Notes: a model not told the origin generated them from the sequence alone. A stretch of 64,000 nucleotides of DNA from Myxococcales bacterium (GCA_016793465.1 JAEUJW010000023.1:1-64000), one strand, 5' to 3'. Positions 6,597 to 15,462 are shown, counted from the first letter of the stretch. Translations and numbers: made by a program.

Positions 6597-9116
6597 TCAG
6601 GTGGCCTTGAAGCGGCGCAGGCGCAGCGAGTTCATCAGCACCGACACGCTCGACAGCGACATGGCCGCGCTCGCCAGCACCGGCGACAGCGTCCAGCCGG
6701 TCCACGGCGCGAGCACACCGGCGGCGATCGGGATGCCGAGGACGTTGTAGACGAAGGCCCAGAAGAGGTTTTGCCGGATCGTCGATAGCGTTCGGCGCGC
6801 GAGGCGCAGCGCGGTCGGCAGCCCGCCGATGCCGCCGCGGAGCAGGGCGACGTCGGCGGCCGCGATGGCGATGTCGGTGCCCGACCCGATGGCGATGCCG
6901 ACGTGGGCTCCGGCGAGCGCGGGGGCGTCGTTGATGCCGTCGCCGACCATGGCGACCGTGCGGCCGCGGGCCCGCTCCTCGGCGACCACGCGCGCCTTGT
7001 CCTCCGGCCGGACCTCGGCGACCACGCGCTCGATGCCCAGCTCCGCCGCGACGGAGCGGGCGGTGCCGAGGCGGTCGCCCGTCACCATCGTCACCTCGAT
7101 GCCGAGGCTGCGCAGCGCGGCGACCGTCTCGCGTGCGCCCTCGGCGGGGCGATCGGCGACCGCGACCAGGCCGGCGAGGACACCGTCCACGGCGACGAAC
7201 GAGGGGGTCTGACCCCGGGCCGCGAGCGCCTCGGCGGTCGATTCATGCGCCGCGGTGTCGATGCCCGCGCGGGCGAGCCAGGCGGATGTGCCAATCCGGA
7301 CCGTGTGGCTGCCGACCTCCGCCTCGACCCCGAGACCTGGCTCGCTGCGAAAACCGCTCGCCTGCATGGGCGCCGCGCCGCGGGCCAAGGCGCCGCGGAC
7401 GATTGCCTGCGCGACCGGGTGTTCGCTCTCCCGCTCGACCGCGGCGACGAGGCCCAGCAGGTCGGTGCGGCCAGCGTCGTTCAGGGTGACGACCTCGGTC
7501 AGCTCCGGCTTGCCGGTGGTCAGGGTGCCGGTCTTGTCGAGCAACACGGTGTCGATGCGGCTCGCGGCCTCGAGGGCCGCGCCGCCCTTGACGAGGATCC
7601 CGAGCTCCGCGCCGCGGCCGGTCCCGACGGCGACCGCCGCGGGCGTGGCGAGGCCGAGGGCGCACGGGCAGGCGATCACCAGCACGGCGACGAAGCGCTC
7701 GACGGCCGTGGCGAACCCGCCGGCGGTGGGGTCGACGAGCGCCCACACGAGCAGCGTCACCAGCGCGAGGCCGAGGACGATCGGGACGAACCAGCTACTG
7801 ACGACGTCGGCCAGACGGGCGATCGGCGCGCGCGAGCCCTGCGCCTGCTCCACGGCCTGGACGATGCGCGCGAGCGCTGTGTCGCCGCCGGTACGGGTGA
7901 TGCGGACGGTCAGCGCGCCGCTGTGGTTCTGGGTGCCACCGTAGACGGTCGAGCCGGCCTGCTTGTCGACCGGCAGGCTCTCGCCCGTCAGCATCGACTC
8001 GTCGACCGCCGACGCACCGCGCACGACCTCGCCGTCACTGGCGATCCGCTCGCCAGGGCGGACCAGCACGAGGTCGCCGGGGACCAGCGTCGCCACCGGC
8101 ACGTCCTCCTCGAGCGGTCCGCGGATCCGGCGAGCGGTCTTCGGCGCCAGTGCCATGAGGCCGCGGACCGCGTCGGAGAGCCGCCCGCGCGCACGCGTCT
8201 CCATCAGCTTGCCGAGCAGGACAAAGCTCAGGATCGCAGCCGCCGCCTCGAAGTACAGGTGGGGCTGCGTGCCGTGCTCCGCGTGGGGGAACAGACCCGG
8301 GGCGACGAGGGCGACCGTCGAGTAGCCCCACGCGGCGAGCACCCCCAGGCTGACCAGCGTGTTCATGTCGGCGGCGCGATGCCGCAACGCAGCCAAGGCG
8401 AGCCGCAGGAAGCGGCGCCCGGGGCCGAACACGACCGGGGTCGCCAGCGCGAACTGCAACCAGCGCCCGAACGTCCCCTCGGTCCCGGGAATGGCGCCGT
8501 GCGACATGGCGACCACCAACAGCGGGATGCTCAACGCAGCGGCGACGATGAAGTCGCGGCGCAGGGTCCGCTGCTCGTGCGCCTCGGACTGCGCCTGTGC
8601 ACCGGCGCGGGCGCTCGCGTCGACGCGCGGGGAGGCCGACGGGGGCGCCTCCGCGACCTCGTAGCCGGCGGCCCGGACGGCGTCGGCGAGCATGCCCGGG
8701 TTGGTCTTCCCGGGCGTGTAGCGCACCGTGGCACGGCCGGTGACGAGGTTGACGGTCGCCTCCTCGACCCCGTCGACCGCTCGGAGCGCCCGTTCCACCC
8801 GACCCACGCACGAGGCGCAGGTCATGCCGACGACGGTCAGCTCGGCGGTGACCGCCTCCTGTCGCGGCACCGCATACCCGGCCGCCTCGATCGCCCGTGC
8901 CACCCTCTCGGGGTTCGCCGCGGAGGGGTCGTAGGCGACGCTCGCGCGGCCCGTGACGAGGTTGACGTGTGCGTCCTGGACGCCGGGGACGGCCTTGATG
9001 GCACGCTCGACCCGAAGGACGCAGCTCGCGCAGTTCATCCCCTGCACGGGCAGCTCGCAACGAGCCTCATCCGGGTCGGCGGCGCTCATGGAGGGGTTCA
9101 TAGTGGTGGTCGACAT
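6597..9116 (-). CDS. copA: Cu(I)-exporting P1B-type ATPase with two HMA domains
   Basis: Inner-membrane copper pump of 839 residues. Two N-terminal HMA domains carry GMNCASC and GMTCASC. Then follow membrane helices, the TGES actuator motif (LTGESLPVDK), the CPC metal site ([19 protein letters not shown]), the phosphorylation site DKTGTLTTGKPE, the nucleotide-binding HP motif (SEHPVAQAI) and GDGINDAPALA, which is the usual CopA order. The start at 9116 (MSTTTMNPSM) is preferred over 9182, because the upstream start would place the promoter motif (9151-9177) inside the gene. It is divergent from the His-rich lipoprotein/TolC/MCO operon and followed by the cupredoxin and corE genes. Confidence 0.93.
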   Translation of the reverse strand: MSTTTMNPSMSAADPDEARCELPVQGMNCASCVLRVERAIKAVPGVQDAHVNLVTGRASVAYDPSAANPERVARAIEAAGYAVPRQEAVTAELTVVGMTCASCVGRVERALRAVDGVEEATVNLVTGRATVRYTPGKTNPGMLADAVRAAGYEVAEAPPSASPRVDASARAGAQAQSEAHEQRTLRRDFIVAAALSIPLLVVAMSHGAIPGTEGTFGRWLQFALATPVVFGPGRRFLRLALAALRHRAADMNTLVSLGVLAAWGYSTVALVAPGLFPHAEHGTQPHLYFEAAAAILSFVLLGKLMETRARGRLSDAVRGLMALAPKTARRIRGPLEEDVPVATLVPGDLVLVRPGERIASDGEVVRGASAVDESMLTGESLPVDKQAGSTVYGGTQNHSGALTVRITRTGGDTALARIVQAVEQAQGSRAPIARLADVVSSWFVPIVLGLALVTLLVWALVDPTAGGFATAVERFVAVLVIACPCALGLATPAAVAVGTGRGAELGILVKGGAALEAASRIDTVLLDKTGTLTTGKPELTEVVTLNDAGRTDLLGLVAAVERESEHPVAQAIVRGALARGAAPMQASGFRSEPGLGVEAEVGSHTVRIGTSAWLARAGIDTAAHESTAEALAARGQTPSFVAVDGVLAGLVAVADRPAEGARETVAALRSLGIEVTMVTGDRLGTARSVAAELGIERVVAEVRPEDKARVVAEERARGRTVAMVGDGINDAPALAGAHVGIAIGSGTDIAIAAADVALLRGGIGGLPTALRLARRTLSTIRQNLFWAFVYNVLGIPIAAGVLAPWTGWTLSPVLASAAMSLSSVSVLMNSLRLRRFKAT

Positions 9117-9150
9117 GGTGATCCTCGGGCCGATGGCGGGCCCTCGAGGC

Positions 9151-9177
9151 TGACGCGGCCATCCCAACCGGATTACC
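9151..9177 (-). promoter_or_regulatory. CorE-type ECF promoter 2 (copA)
   Basis: Reverse strand GGTAATC (9177-9171), 14 bp, GCGTCA (9156-9151), ending 35 bp before the copA ATG. It differs from the other five sites only in the first base of the -35 (G for T). Confidence 0.65.
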
Positions 9178-9208
9178 GCCACGGTCCGAACAGCGGCCTC
9201 ATCGCGGG

Positions 9209-9235
9209 TGTAATGCCGGCACCGGGCGGGCGTCA
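9209..9235 (+). promoter_or_regulatory. CorE-type ECF promoter 3 (His-rich lipoprotein/TolC/MCO operon)
   Basis: TGTAATG (9209-9215), 14 bp, GCGTCA (9230-9235), 25 bp before the ATG at 9261. It is back-to-back with promoter 2, so one sigma factor could drive both divergent copper units. Confidence 0.7.
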
Positions 9236-9260
9236 GCGCCGGTGAACGAGGAGAACGCTG

Positions 9261-9542
9261 ATGCGCTCATGGTTGAACGGCAAGCGCCCGATCGCGCTGG
9301 CCCTGACAGTCTTCACGCTCCACGCGCTGCCGGCGGGCTGTGCGAGCCGAATGGTGCCCACGCAGTTCCCGGCGGACGCTGCGGCGTCGACCGCCGCGCC
9401 CGAGGCCCGTCCGGCCGTGGTGGACGGTGCCCTCGCGGAAGAACCTCCGCTGCCTGGTCAATCCGCGAACCAGTGGCCCGGCCTTCGCGCCGAGGAGGCC
9501 GCGAGCCAACCGAGCAGGCACGGAGGTCACCATGGCCACTGA
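9261..9542 (+). CDS. Small lipoprotein with His-rich C-terminus
   Basis: A 93-residue putative lipoprotein: signal ALTVFTLHALPAGC with the lipidated Cys at ~27, a disordered Ala/Pro/Glu middle, and a C-terminal metal-binding-looking HGGHHGH. It overlaps the following TolC-like gene by 11 nt. The same pairing (His-rich lipoprotein directly before a TolC-like gene in a copper operon) recurs at 45786-47500, which argues that it is a real gene with a role in periplasmic copper handling. No family is recognised. Confidence 0.7.
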   Translation: MRSWLNGKRPIALALTVFTLHALPAGCASRMVPTQFPADAAASTAAPEARPAVVDGALAEEPPLPGQSANQWPGLRAEEAASQPSRHGGHHGH

Positions 9543-10956
9543 GCGCCGTACGCTCCGCGCCCTGCTGGCCGCCGCCTCGCTGCTGCTCGGGGGCTGCCTC
9601 TCGTCCTCGATCGCCGCCGATCTGGCCGATGTCCGCGCCCGGACGCACGTCCCCGTGCTCGCCGACGTCGCTGACCTCACGGTCGACCCGGGCAGCGACG
9701 ACGACGCCCGCGACCTCCTGGCCGAGCCGCTGGACGCCGACGCCGCCGTCCGCCTGGCCCTCCTCAACAACCGGGCGCTCCGGGCCCAGCTCCGCGAGCT
9801 GGGCGTCGCGCGCGGCCGGCTGATCCAGGCCCGCCAGGTCGCCAACCCGACGTTCGAGGCCGAGTCGCTGCCCGAGCGCAACACCGCATTCGAATTCCGC
9901 GTCGAGTACGATCTGACCTCGCTGGTGCTCGCCCCGTTGCGGGCGAAGGCCGCCGCGGCCGACCTGCAGGCGGCTCGCCTCGACGTCGCCGGTGACGTGG
10001 TCCAGCTCGGCTACGCGGTCCGCAGCGCGTTCTACACGCTGCAGGGTGCCGAGCAGCGCCTGGCGATCGCCCAGCGCGCCCTCGACACCTTCGCGGCGAG
10101 CCGCGACGCAGCGGCCGCGTTGCTCGAGGCCGGCAGCATCTCCGCGCTCGACGCATCCTCACAGATCGCCGCCTTCGAGAAGGCCCGCGTCACCGTCGCC
10201 CAGATCGAGCTCGAGGTCGCCGACCAGCGCGAGCGCCTGCAGCGGCTCCTCGGACTGCACGGCCAGGACACCGAGTGGACGATCCGCGGCGAGCTACCGC
10301 CGGTGCCAGACACCACCGCGATCACCGACGGCCCCGAGACCCGCGTCGTGCAGGCCAGCCTCGAGCTCGCCGCCATGCGCAGCCGCCTCGAGGCGATCGC
10401 CCGCCGCACCAAGCTCTCGCGCACGCAGGGCTGGCTGCCCGAGATCGACGTCGACGTGCACGCGCTCTACGGCGACCCCGAGTCGACCACGACCGGCGGG
10501 CCGGTGCGCGCCGGCGCCGGCGTCAGCCTGAGCGTCCCGCTGTTCAACCAGCAGCGCGGCACGACCCGCGCCCACGAGGCCGAGTTCGACGCGCTGATGG
10601 AGCGCTACCACGGCCTGGCGATCGACCTCCGGTCCGCCGCTCGCGAGACCCGCAACCGCGTCACCTCGGCATACGCTCGCGCGCGTCAGTTCCAGCAGGT
10701 CATCTTGCCGGCCCAGCGACGCGTCGTCGACGAGACCCAGCTCCAGTACAACGCGATGCAGCTCGGAGTCTTCCAGCTCCTCCAGGCCCGGCGCGAACAG
10801 CTCGACGTCGAGCTCGCCTACGTCGACACCCTCCGCGAGTTCTGGAGCGCCTCCGCGGCGCTCGACACCCTGCTCGCGGGCCACCGCGTCGACATCGTCG
10901 GCGCCGCCGACACCACCCAGATGAACGCGGGCAGCGAGCCCGCCGGAGGCCACTGA
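9532..10956 (+). CDS. TolC-family outer-membrane lipoprotein
   Basis: A 474-residue outer-membrane efflux protein. The N-terminus RRTLRALLAAASLLLGGCLSS is a lipoprotein signal. Two coiled-coil OEP repeats are recognisable; the first includes LDADAAVRLALLNNRALRAQLRELGVARGRLIQARQVANPTFEAE. Near the C-terminus are QLQYNAMQLGVFQLLQARREQLDVELAYVDTLREFWSASAAL motifs, and the family resembles CusC/CzcC. It is separated by one base from the following MCO and has no RND or MFP partner beside it, so it may serve the pumps elsewhere in the window. Its closest relative here is the product of 46142-47500. Confidence 0.88.
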   Translation: MATERRTLRALLAAASLLLGGCLSSSIAADLADVRARTHVPVLADVADLTVDPGSDDDARDLLAEPLDADAAVRLALLNNRALRAQLRELGVARGRLIQARQVANPTFEAESLPERNTAFEFRVEYDLTSLVLAPLRAKAAAADLQAARLDVAGDVVQLGYAVRSAFYTLQGAEQRLAIAQRALDTFAASRDAAAALLEAGSISALDASSQIAAFEKARVTVAQIELEVADQRERLQRLLGLHGQDTEWTIRGELPPVPDTTAITDGPETRVVQASLELAAMRSRLEAIARRTKLSRTQGWLPEIDVDVHALYGDPESTTTGGPVRAGAGVSLSVPLFNQQRGTTRAHEAEFDALMERYHGLAIDLRSAARETRNRVTSAYARARQFQQVILPAQRRVVDETQLQYNAMQLGVFQLLQARREQLDVELAYVDTLREFWSASAALDTLLAGHRVDIVGAADTTQMNAGSEPAGGH

Positions 10957-10957
10957 C

Positions 10958-12313
10958 ATGATCCGCCGTTCCTTCCTGCAGCTCGGGAGCGCCGCCGCCG
11001 GCGTCGCACTCGCCGCCCACGCCACCCGATCCGAGGCCGCCACAGCCCCGCATGCCCACACCCCCGCCTCGACCTCCGCACCGCCCGCGGTCGCACCCGA
11101 CACCCCCGCCGCCCGCAGCCCGGTCGTCGCCCCCGGCGGCCAGGTCGCCGTCGTCACGCCGAACGGATCGACGCTCCCGTGGCGAATCGTCGGCGGCGTC
11201 AAGGTCGGCCACCTGATCGCCGAACCCGTCGACCACGAGTTCGCCCCCGGGCTGCGCGCCCAGGTGTGGGGCTACAACGGCGGCACCCCGGGCCCGACGA
11301 TCGAGGCGATCGAGGGCGACCGCGTCCGCATCTACGTCACCAACCGCCTGCCCGAGCCGACGACCGTGCACTGGCACGGCATCATCCTCCCGAACGGCAT
11401 GGACGGCGTCGCCGGCCTCAACCAGCGGCCGATCGAGCCCGGCGAGACCTTCGCCTACGAGTTCACGCTGCGCCACGCGGGCACGTTCATGTACCACCCG
11501 CACTACGACGAGATGACGCAGATCGCCCTCGGCATGGTGGGCATGCTGATCGTCCACCCGAAGCGCCCGCCGGGCCCGCGCGTCGACCGGGACTTCGTGC
11601 TGATGACCCACGAGTGGAAGCTCAACGTCGGCGCCAAGCGCCCGGATCCCAACGAGATGAGCGACTTCAACGTCCTCACCTTCAACAGCAAGTCGTTCCC
11701 CGCCACCCAGCCCTTGCTGGTCGGCCGCGGTGAGCGGGTGCGCATCCGTCTCGGCAACCTCGGCCCGATGGACCACCACCCGATCCACCTGCACGGCCTC
11801 AACTTCAAGGTCACCGCGACCGACGGCGGCTTCGTCCCCGAGTCGGCGCAAGTGCCAGACACGACGGTGTTGATGCCGGTCGGCAGCACCCGCGTGATCG
11901 AGTTCGTCCCCGACGAGCCCGGCGACTGGGGGATGCACTGCCACATGACCCACCACGTGATGACGCAGATGGGCCACGGCCTCCCGCCGATGGTCGGCGT
12001 GAACACAAAGAAGCTCGACCACCGCATGAGCCGCGTGATGCCCGAGTACATGACGATGGGCACGAAGGGCATGGGCGGCATGGGCGAGATGGAGATGAAG
12101 ATCCCCCCGAACAGCCTGCCGATGCGCGGCGGCCCCGGACCGTTCAGCTACATCGACATGGGCGGGATGTTCACCGTGCTCAAGGTCCGCGACAACCCGG
12201 CCGCCGCGCCGAACACCTGGTACCGCCACCCGCCCGGCACCGTGGCGGGCCCGGCGGACACGGCGCGCATGGCCACCGACGGCATCGACCCGGCCGCGCC
12301 GAGCCGCCGCTGA
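10958..12313 (+). CDS. Tat-exported multicopper oxidase (CuoA/CopA type)
   Basis: A 451-residue periplasmic multicopper oxidase, likely oxidising Cu(I) to the less toxic Cu(II). The N-terminus MIRRSFLQLGSAAAGVALA is a twin-arginine signal. All four copper-ligand motifs are present: HWHG (~138), YHPHYDEM (~179), HPIHLHG (~274) and HCHMTHHVMTQM (~327). A Met-rich stretch (MGTKGMGGMGEMEMK) follows and may collect Cu(I). It is translationally close to the TolC gene upstream (1-bp gap). The product of 44456-45805 is a near-parallel copy with the same motif positions. Confidence 0.92.
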   Translation: MIRRSFLQLGSAAAGVALAAHATRSEAATAPHAHTPASTSAPPAVAPDTPAARSPVVAPGGQVAVVTPNGSTLPWRIVGGVKVGHLIAEPVDHEFAPGLRAQVWGYNGGTPGPTIEAIEGDRVRIYVTNRLPEPTTVHWHGIILPNGMDGVAGLNQRPIEPGETFAYEFTLRHAGTFMYHPHYDEMTQIALGMVGMLIVHPKRPPGPRVDRDFVLMTHEWKLNVGAKRPDPNEMSDFNVLTFNSKSFPATQPLLVGRGERVRIRLGNLGPMDHHPIHLHGLNFKVTATDGGFVPESAQVPDTTVLMPVGSTRVIEFVPDEPGDWGMHCHMTHHVMTQMGHGLPPMVGVNTKKLDHRMSRVMPEYMTMGTKGMGGMGEMEMKIPPNSLPMRGGPGPFSYIDMGGMFTVLKVRDNPAAAPNTWYRHPPGTVAGPADTARMATDGIDPAAPSRR

Positions 12314-12386
12314 TCCTGTAACCCGGCCAAACCTCGACCGACGACCGAGGCGTACGGATGGCGAAGCGGAACGAGCAGCACGACCG

Positions 12387-13475
12387 TCATCCGCCGATGC
12401 GACGCAGCAGCCATTCAGCGCCGAAGCGGTAGTCGATACGCTGCCATGCGCGGGCGAGCAGTGCGCACACGACGGTCCATGCTGCGATTATCGCCAGCGC
12501 GACCGGCCAGTCGAAGGCTTGCCAGGCGCCGAGCGGGCGCGAGAGCTCGCGGAATAGAACGACATGGACGAGGAGCAGAGTCAACGAGGCGCGGCCGAGG
12601 CACACGAGCACGCCACGGGGGGCAAGCTCGCGAACGGCCTCGACCCACAGAGCGGTGCGCAGCAGCAGCAGCACACCAGCCTGCAGCAGCAGGACGATGC
12701 CGGGTCCCGCGGGGTAGAAGCTGGTCCGCACGGTGATCACCCGGCGCCACGGCTCGGCCTTCAGGAACGAGAGGCTGGGAAGGTGGTGCGCGCCGTACTG
12801 CAACCCGACCAGGACGACGCCGACGCCGACGCAGATGCGCAGTAGCGCGGTGATCCGCGCGTGCTGACCGGCGAGCACCCAGCGGCCGACGACGACCCCG
12901 GCGAGGAATACCCCGAGCCACGGCAGCACCGGGAACTGACCCTCGGCGAGCGCGAGGCGGGCGGCACCCCCGGGCAGGTCGAGATCCCGCATGCGCGAGT
13001 TGTCGAGGAGTATCGGAGTGCGCAGCCACGCCTGTACGGCGACGGTGGCGGCGAGGATACCGGCCTCAAGGGCCAGCAACGCGGCGTCTGGGAGACGGCG
13101 CCACAGTGGAGAGGTAGCGATGCCGAGGCCCATCAGGTGAAGGACGAACCACGAGCCGGGCGAGAACCAGCTTGGTGTAAGCCAGTTGAGGAGGTAGCCG
13201 AATCCGAGCAAGCCGAGGCCGCGGCGGACGAGGATGGCGTCGACGGAGCGGTGGGCGCGGCCGGCGACGAGGAAGGAAACGCCGGCGCCAGCGAGGGTGA
13301 TGAAGATAGGGGCCGCGAGCCCGCCGAGGGCGTTGAGGCCCATGTAGAGCGGGGCCTGCGCGACAAGGGAACGGGAGGGGTCGGCAACCTGCCACAGCCA
13401 CGTGCCGAGGTGTTGTTCCATCATGAGGATGACGGCAACACCGCGGAGGGCGTCGAGGCTGAGTTGGCGGGCCAC
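12387..13475 (-). CDS. Integral membrane acyltransferase-like protein (DUF1624/HGSNAT-like)
   Basis: A 362-residue polytopic membrane protein with about ten hydrophobic segments. It begins RQLSLDALRGVAVILMMEQHLG, the signature start of the heparan-alpha-glucosaminide N-acetyltransferase-like and acyltransferase-3 families. FWIW-type metal motifs are absent, and nothing ties it to copper. It is the only gene of its kind in the region, is opposite to its neighbours, and has a similar ~20-bp sequence (CCTGTAA..CCCGGCC..ACCTC) on each side, so it may be a later insertion between an MCO operon and the copper chaperone promoter. Substrate unknown. Confidence 0.72.
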   Translation of the reverse strand: MARQLSLDALRGVAVILMMEQHLGTWLWQVADPSRSLVAQAPLYMGLNALGGLAAPIFITLAGAGVSFLVAGRAHRSVDAILVRRGLGLLGFGYLLNWLTPSWFSPGSWFVLHLMGLGIATSPLWRRLPDAALLALEAGILAATVAVQAWLRTPILLDNSRMRDLDLPGGAARLALAEGQFPVLPWLGVFLAGVVVGRWVLAGQHARITALLRICVGVGVVLVGLQYGAHHLPSLSFLKAEPWRRVITVRTSFYPAGPGIVLLLQAGVLLLLRTALWVEAVRELAPRGVLVCLGRASLTLLLVHVVLFRELSRPLGAWQAFDWPVALAIIAAWTVVCALLARAWQRIDYRFGAEWLLRRIGG

Positions 13476-13533
13476 GCGAGGAGCCTACCGCGAAATTCAT
13501 CGGGAGCGGGCCGCGCCTCGTCGCCACTGACCC

Positions 13534-13560
13534 TGTAATCCCGGCCGGACCTCCGCGTCA
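13534..13560 (+). promoter_or_regulatory. CorE-type ECF promoter 4 (copper chaperone)
   Basis: TGTAATC (13534-13540), 14 bp, GCGTCA (13555-13560), 47 bp before the ATG of the HMA chaperone. The mRNA leader would contain GAAGGAGAG as ribosome site. Confidence 0.7.
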
Positions 13561-13607
13561 TCCATGTGCATGCGGCGAACGAACGCCGCCCGTGAAGGAG
13601 AGCCACC

Positions 13608-13838
13608 ATGAACACCGCCCACGAAACCACCCTCGACGTCACCGGGATGAGCTGCGGCTCCTGCGTCCGTCACGTCTCCGCCGCTCTGCGCAGCCTCGAC
13701 GGCGTCACCAACGTCGACGTCCGCCTGAAGGATGGCAAGGTCGTCGTCAACCATGACCCCACCAAGACCTCGGCCGTCGCCCTGATCGCCGCGCTCGAGA
13801 AGGCGGGCTACGGGTCGCAGCTCAGCGCCGCGGCGTGA
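13608..13838 (+). CDS. copZ: HMA copper chaperone (CopZ-like)
   Basis: A 76-residue protein that is one HMA domain: TTLDVTGMSCGSCVRHVSAALRSLDGV with the CxxC Cu(I) site, then VVVNHDPTKTSAVALIAALEKAGYGSQL. It should carry Cu(I) in the cytoplasm to the P1B ATPases. GAAGGAGAG precedes the ATG and a CorE-type promoter lies upstream. The cytochrome c gene follows after 24 nt. Confidence 0.9.
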   Translation: MNTAHETTLDVTGMSCGSCVRHVSAALRSLDGVTNVDVRLKDGKVVVNHDPTKTSAVALIAALEKAGYGSQLSAAA

Positions 13839-13862
13839 CAGCCCTCGCCCCGGAGACCGACC

Positions 13863-14426
13863 ATGTCACCCATCAAGAAGACCCTGATCGCCACCGCAGC
13901 CTTCGCCCTCGTCGCAACCACCGCATCCGCTGCGGTCGTCCTCGGCGGCATGGCCAGCGTCGCCGCCACGGATGGCCACTGGCCTGCGACCAAGTGGGTA
14001 CTGCACACGACGATGGAGAACGCGGTGCACCGCGCGGCCCGGGACATCACCCCTCCCGAGGGAACCGACCTCCTCGACCCCGCTCTCGCCGAGCGGGCTT
14101 TCGGCCACTACAGCGTGGCCTGCACGACGTGCCACGGCGCGCCGGGCGTCGGCCCGTCGCCATGGATGGTCACGAACCCGCCGTCGCCGCTGCTCGTCGA
14201 CACCGCCGGACGCTGGACCGACGGGGAGCTCTACTGGATCATCAAGCACGGGATCAAGATGACCGGAATGCCGGCGCTCGGACCGACCCACGCCGACGGC
14301 GACCTCTGGGCCATCGCCGCGTTCGTGCGGCAGCTCCCCACGATGACGCCCGAGGCGTACCTGACGATGGCGAAGCGGCACGAGGACAGGAAACACGCCG
14401 AGCACACGCACCACGACCACATGTGA
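13863..14426 (+). CDS. Exported c-type cytochrome
   Basis: A 187-residue single-haem class I-type cytochrome c. A signal/anchor segment (LIATAAFALVATTASAAVVLGGMASVAA) is followed by DPALAERAFGHYSVACTTCHGAPGVG (haem CTTCH) and a likely axial Met in IKMTGMPALGPTHADGDLWAIAAFVRQLP. The tail is His-rich (HEDRKHAEHTHHDHM). It is probably co-transcribed with the copper chaperone and could accept electrons from copper oxidation in the periplasm (inference). Confidence 0.85.
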   Translation: MSPIKKTLIATAAFALVATTASAAVVLGGMASVAATDGHWPATKWVLHTTMENAVHRAARDITPPEGTDLLDPALAERAFGHYSVACTTCHGAPGVGPSPWMVTNPPSPLLVDTAGRWTDGELYWIIKHGIKMTGMPALGPTHADGDLWAIAAFVRQLPTMTPEAYLTMAKRHEDRKHAEHTHHDHM

Positions 14427-14463
14427 CGCAGCCTTGGGCGCAGGCCGGTGCCGGTCGGAGCGA

Positions 14464-15072
14464 TCATGCGGCCCGGCGGGGCCGTAAAGCGAGGGCCGTC
14501 GCGGCCGCCACCGCGAATGCCGTCGCAGCGAAGCAGGCCGCCATGATCGCGGCGGTGCCGACCGTTGTCCGGGAGAACGGCGTCAGGAACGTGCCGAGGA
14601 CACAGTGAAGGGCGATGAGGAGGCCGAGGGACCAGCCGACGGTGTTCGCGGCGATCCAGCGCGGGGCCAACCCCGACTGACGTCGCAGGGCCCAGGCCTG
14701 GGCGCCGCCCAGGAGCGCGCCCGCGGCGGCGCCGAACGCGAGGACGGCGAGACTGACGAGGGTGATCGAGGAGACGTCGTAGGGGCCACCGGCCGCGACG
14801 CCAGCGGCGAGGCCTCCGAGGAGAGCGCCGCCCAGTGCACTCGCCGGGATCCACTCGACGACCTTGGTCCCGCCGCCCATGCTGCGTAGACACGGCCACT
14901 GAGCGGCTCCGATGACGATCCCCGCGACGGCTCCGAGCAGGATCGACGTCGTCGGACCGGGCACCAGCGGCGCAAGCGCGGCCACCTCACCGGCAGCGAT
15001 GAACTGGCCGACGAGGATGGCGATCGTCCAGGTCTTGAGGAAGGGAGGGTCGATCGAGGGCTTCGCAGTCAT
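14464..15072 (-). CDS. Polytopic membrane protein of unknown function
   Basis: A 202-residue protein with six to seven hydrophobic segments and repeated small-residue stretches (GAVAGIVIGAAQWPCLRSMGGG; FGAAAGALLGGAQAWALRRQSG; WIAANTVGWSLGLLIALHCVLG). The two GA-x-GA-x-QAW-x-LRR-like units suggest an internal duplication. No function is recognised. ATG 15072 is chosen because a sigma-54-like promoter (15089-15104) would start transcription about six bases upstream, excluding the longer frame from 15237. An upstream motif shared with the 30.2 kb locus suggests common control with those genes. Confidence 0.72.
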   Translation of the reverse strand: MTAKPSIDPPFLKTWTIAILVGQFIAAGEVAALAPLVPGPTTSILLGAVAGIVIGAAQWPCLRSMGGGTKVVEWIPASALGGALLGGLAAGVAAGGPYDVSSITLVSLAVLAFGAAAGALLGGAQAWALRRQSGLAPRWIAANTVGWSLGLLIALHCVLGTFLTPFSRTTVGTAAIMAACFAATAFAVAAATALALRPRRAA

Positions 15073-15088
15073 GGTCGTCGCCGTCCGG

Positions 15089-15104
15089 AGCAATCTCCAG
15101 GCCA
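15089..15104 (-). promoter_or_regulatory. Sigma-54-like promoter of the 15072 gene
   Basis: Reverse strand TGGCCTGGAGATTGCT: GG and GC ten bases apart in a good -24/-12 context. The predicted start is about 6 nt before the ATG. Confidence 0.55.
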
Positions 15105-15211
15105 ACACGTCATCCTCGGAGAGACGGCGGCTCTGGCGTGCTGCGGGCGCCGGACGTGTGAAGCGCTTGCCGGGGCATGCAGGGATTGCATCCGTTGAGC
15201 CCGAATGGTGC

Positions 15212-15236
15212 GGTGCAAACCGTGCAGGTGGATGCA
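15212..15236 (-). promoter_or_regulatory. Type 2 upstream activator motif
   Basis: On the reverse strand this 25-bp site reads TGCATCCACCTGCA, then CGGT, then TTGCACC. It matches the site at 30269-30293 at all but two positions. It lies about 110 bp upstream of the sigma-54-like promoter at 15089-15104, a typical enhancer distance. A further half-site (ATTGCATCC) is at 15185-15193. Confidence 0.6.
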
Positions 15237-15361
15237 AGACCCGCTGGCGAGCGGCACCCCGACTCGCTCAGCTCGGGGCAACGAGCACGGTCAGTGAGCC
15301 GGGCCTCCCATACCCGCGGCCGGCTTGTTGATCACTCAACGATCGCCAGTCTGCCGTGACA

Positions 15362-15396
15362 AGACATGTCTCGACCCGCTGGAGAATATTCTCCAG
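15362..15396 (+). promoter_or_regulatory. Type 1 upstream activator motif (TolC-MFP-RND operon)
   Basis: Two palindromes: AGACATGTCT (15362-15371) and, seven bases on, the perfect 18-bp CTGGAGAATATTCTCCAG (15379-15396). The same pair recurs at 43126-43158 before another sigma-54-like promoter. The larger palindrome ends 50 bp before the -24 element, so it fits an enhancer for a sigma-54 activator. Confidence 0.65.
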
Positions 15397-15446
15397 GGCT
15401 CGCCGCACCGCCCCCTGTCGCCCGCGTTATTCCAGCGACTCCGTCT

Positions 15447-15462
15447 TGGCACGCGTCGTGCT
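15447..15462 (+). promoter_or_regulatory. Sigma-54-like promoter of the RND efflux operon
   Basis: TGGCACGCGTCGTGCT, with GG and GC ten bases apart. The predicted start is near 15474, about 150 nt before the TolC ATG. The leader contains an ATG at 15477 that opens only seven codons and is followed by three tandem TGA codons. Whether this is a leader peptide or a relic is unclear. Confidence 0.6.

Noticed and set aside
6903..9245. 780-codon forward frame opposite the copA gene
   Set aside because: Arg/Gly/Asp-rich shadow of the ATPase gene without domain or signal; many such antisense frames occur in this window.
12317..12343. Seventh CorE-type promoter (TGTAACC)
   Set aside because: The -10 at the right spacing is CCGACG, not GCGTC, and no forward gene follows; treated as a relic or duplicate.
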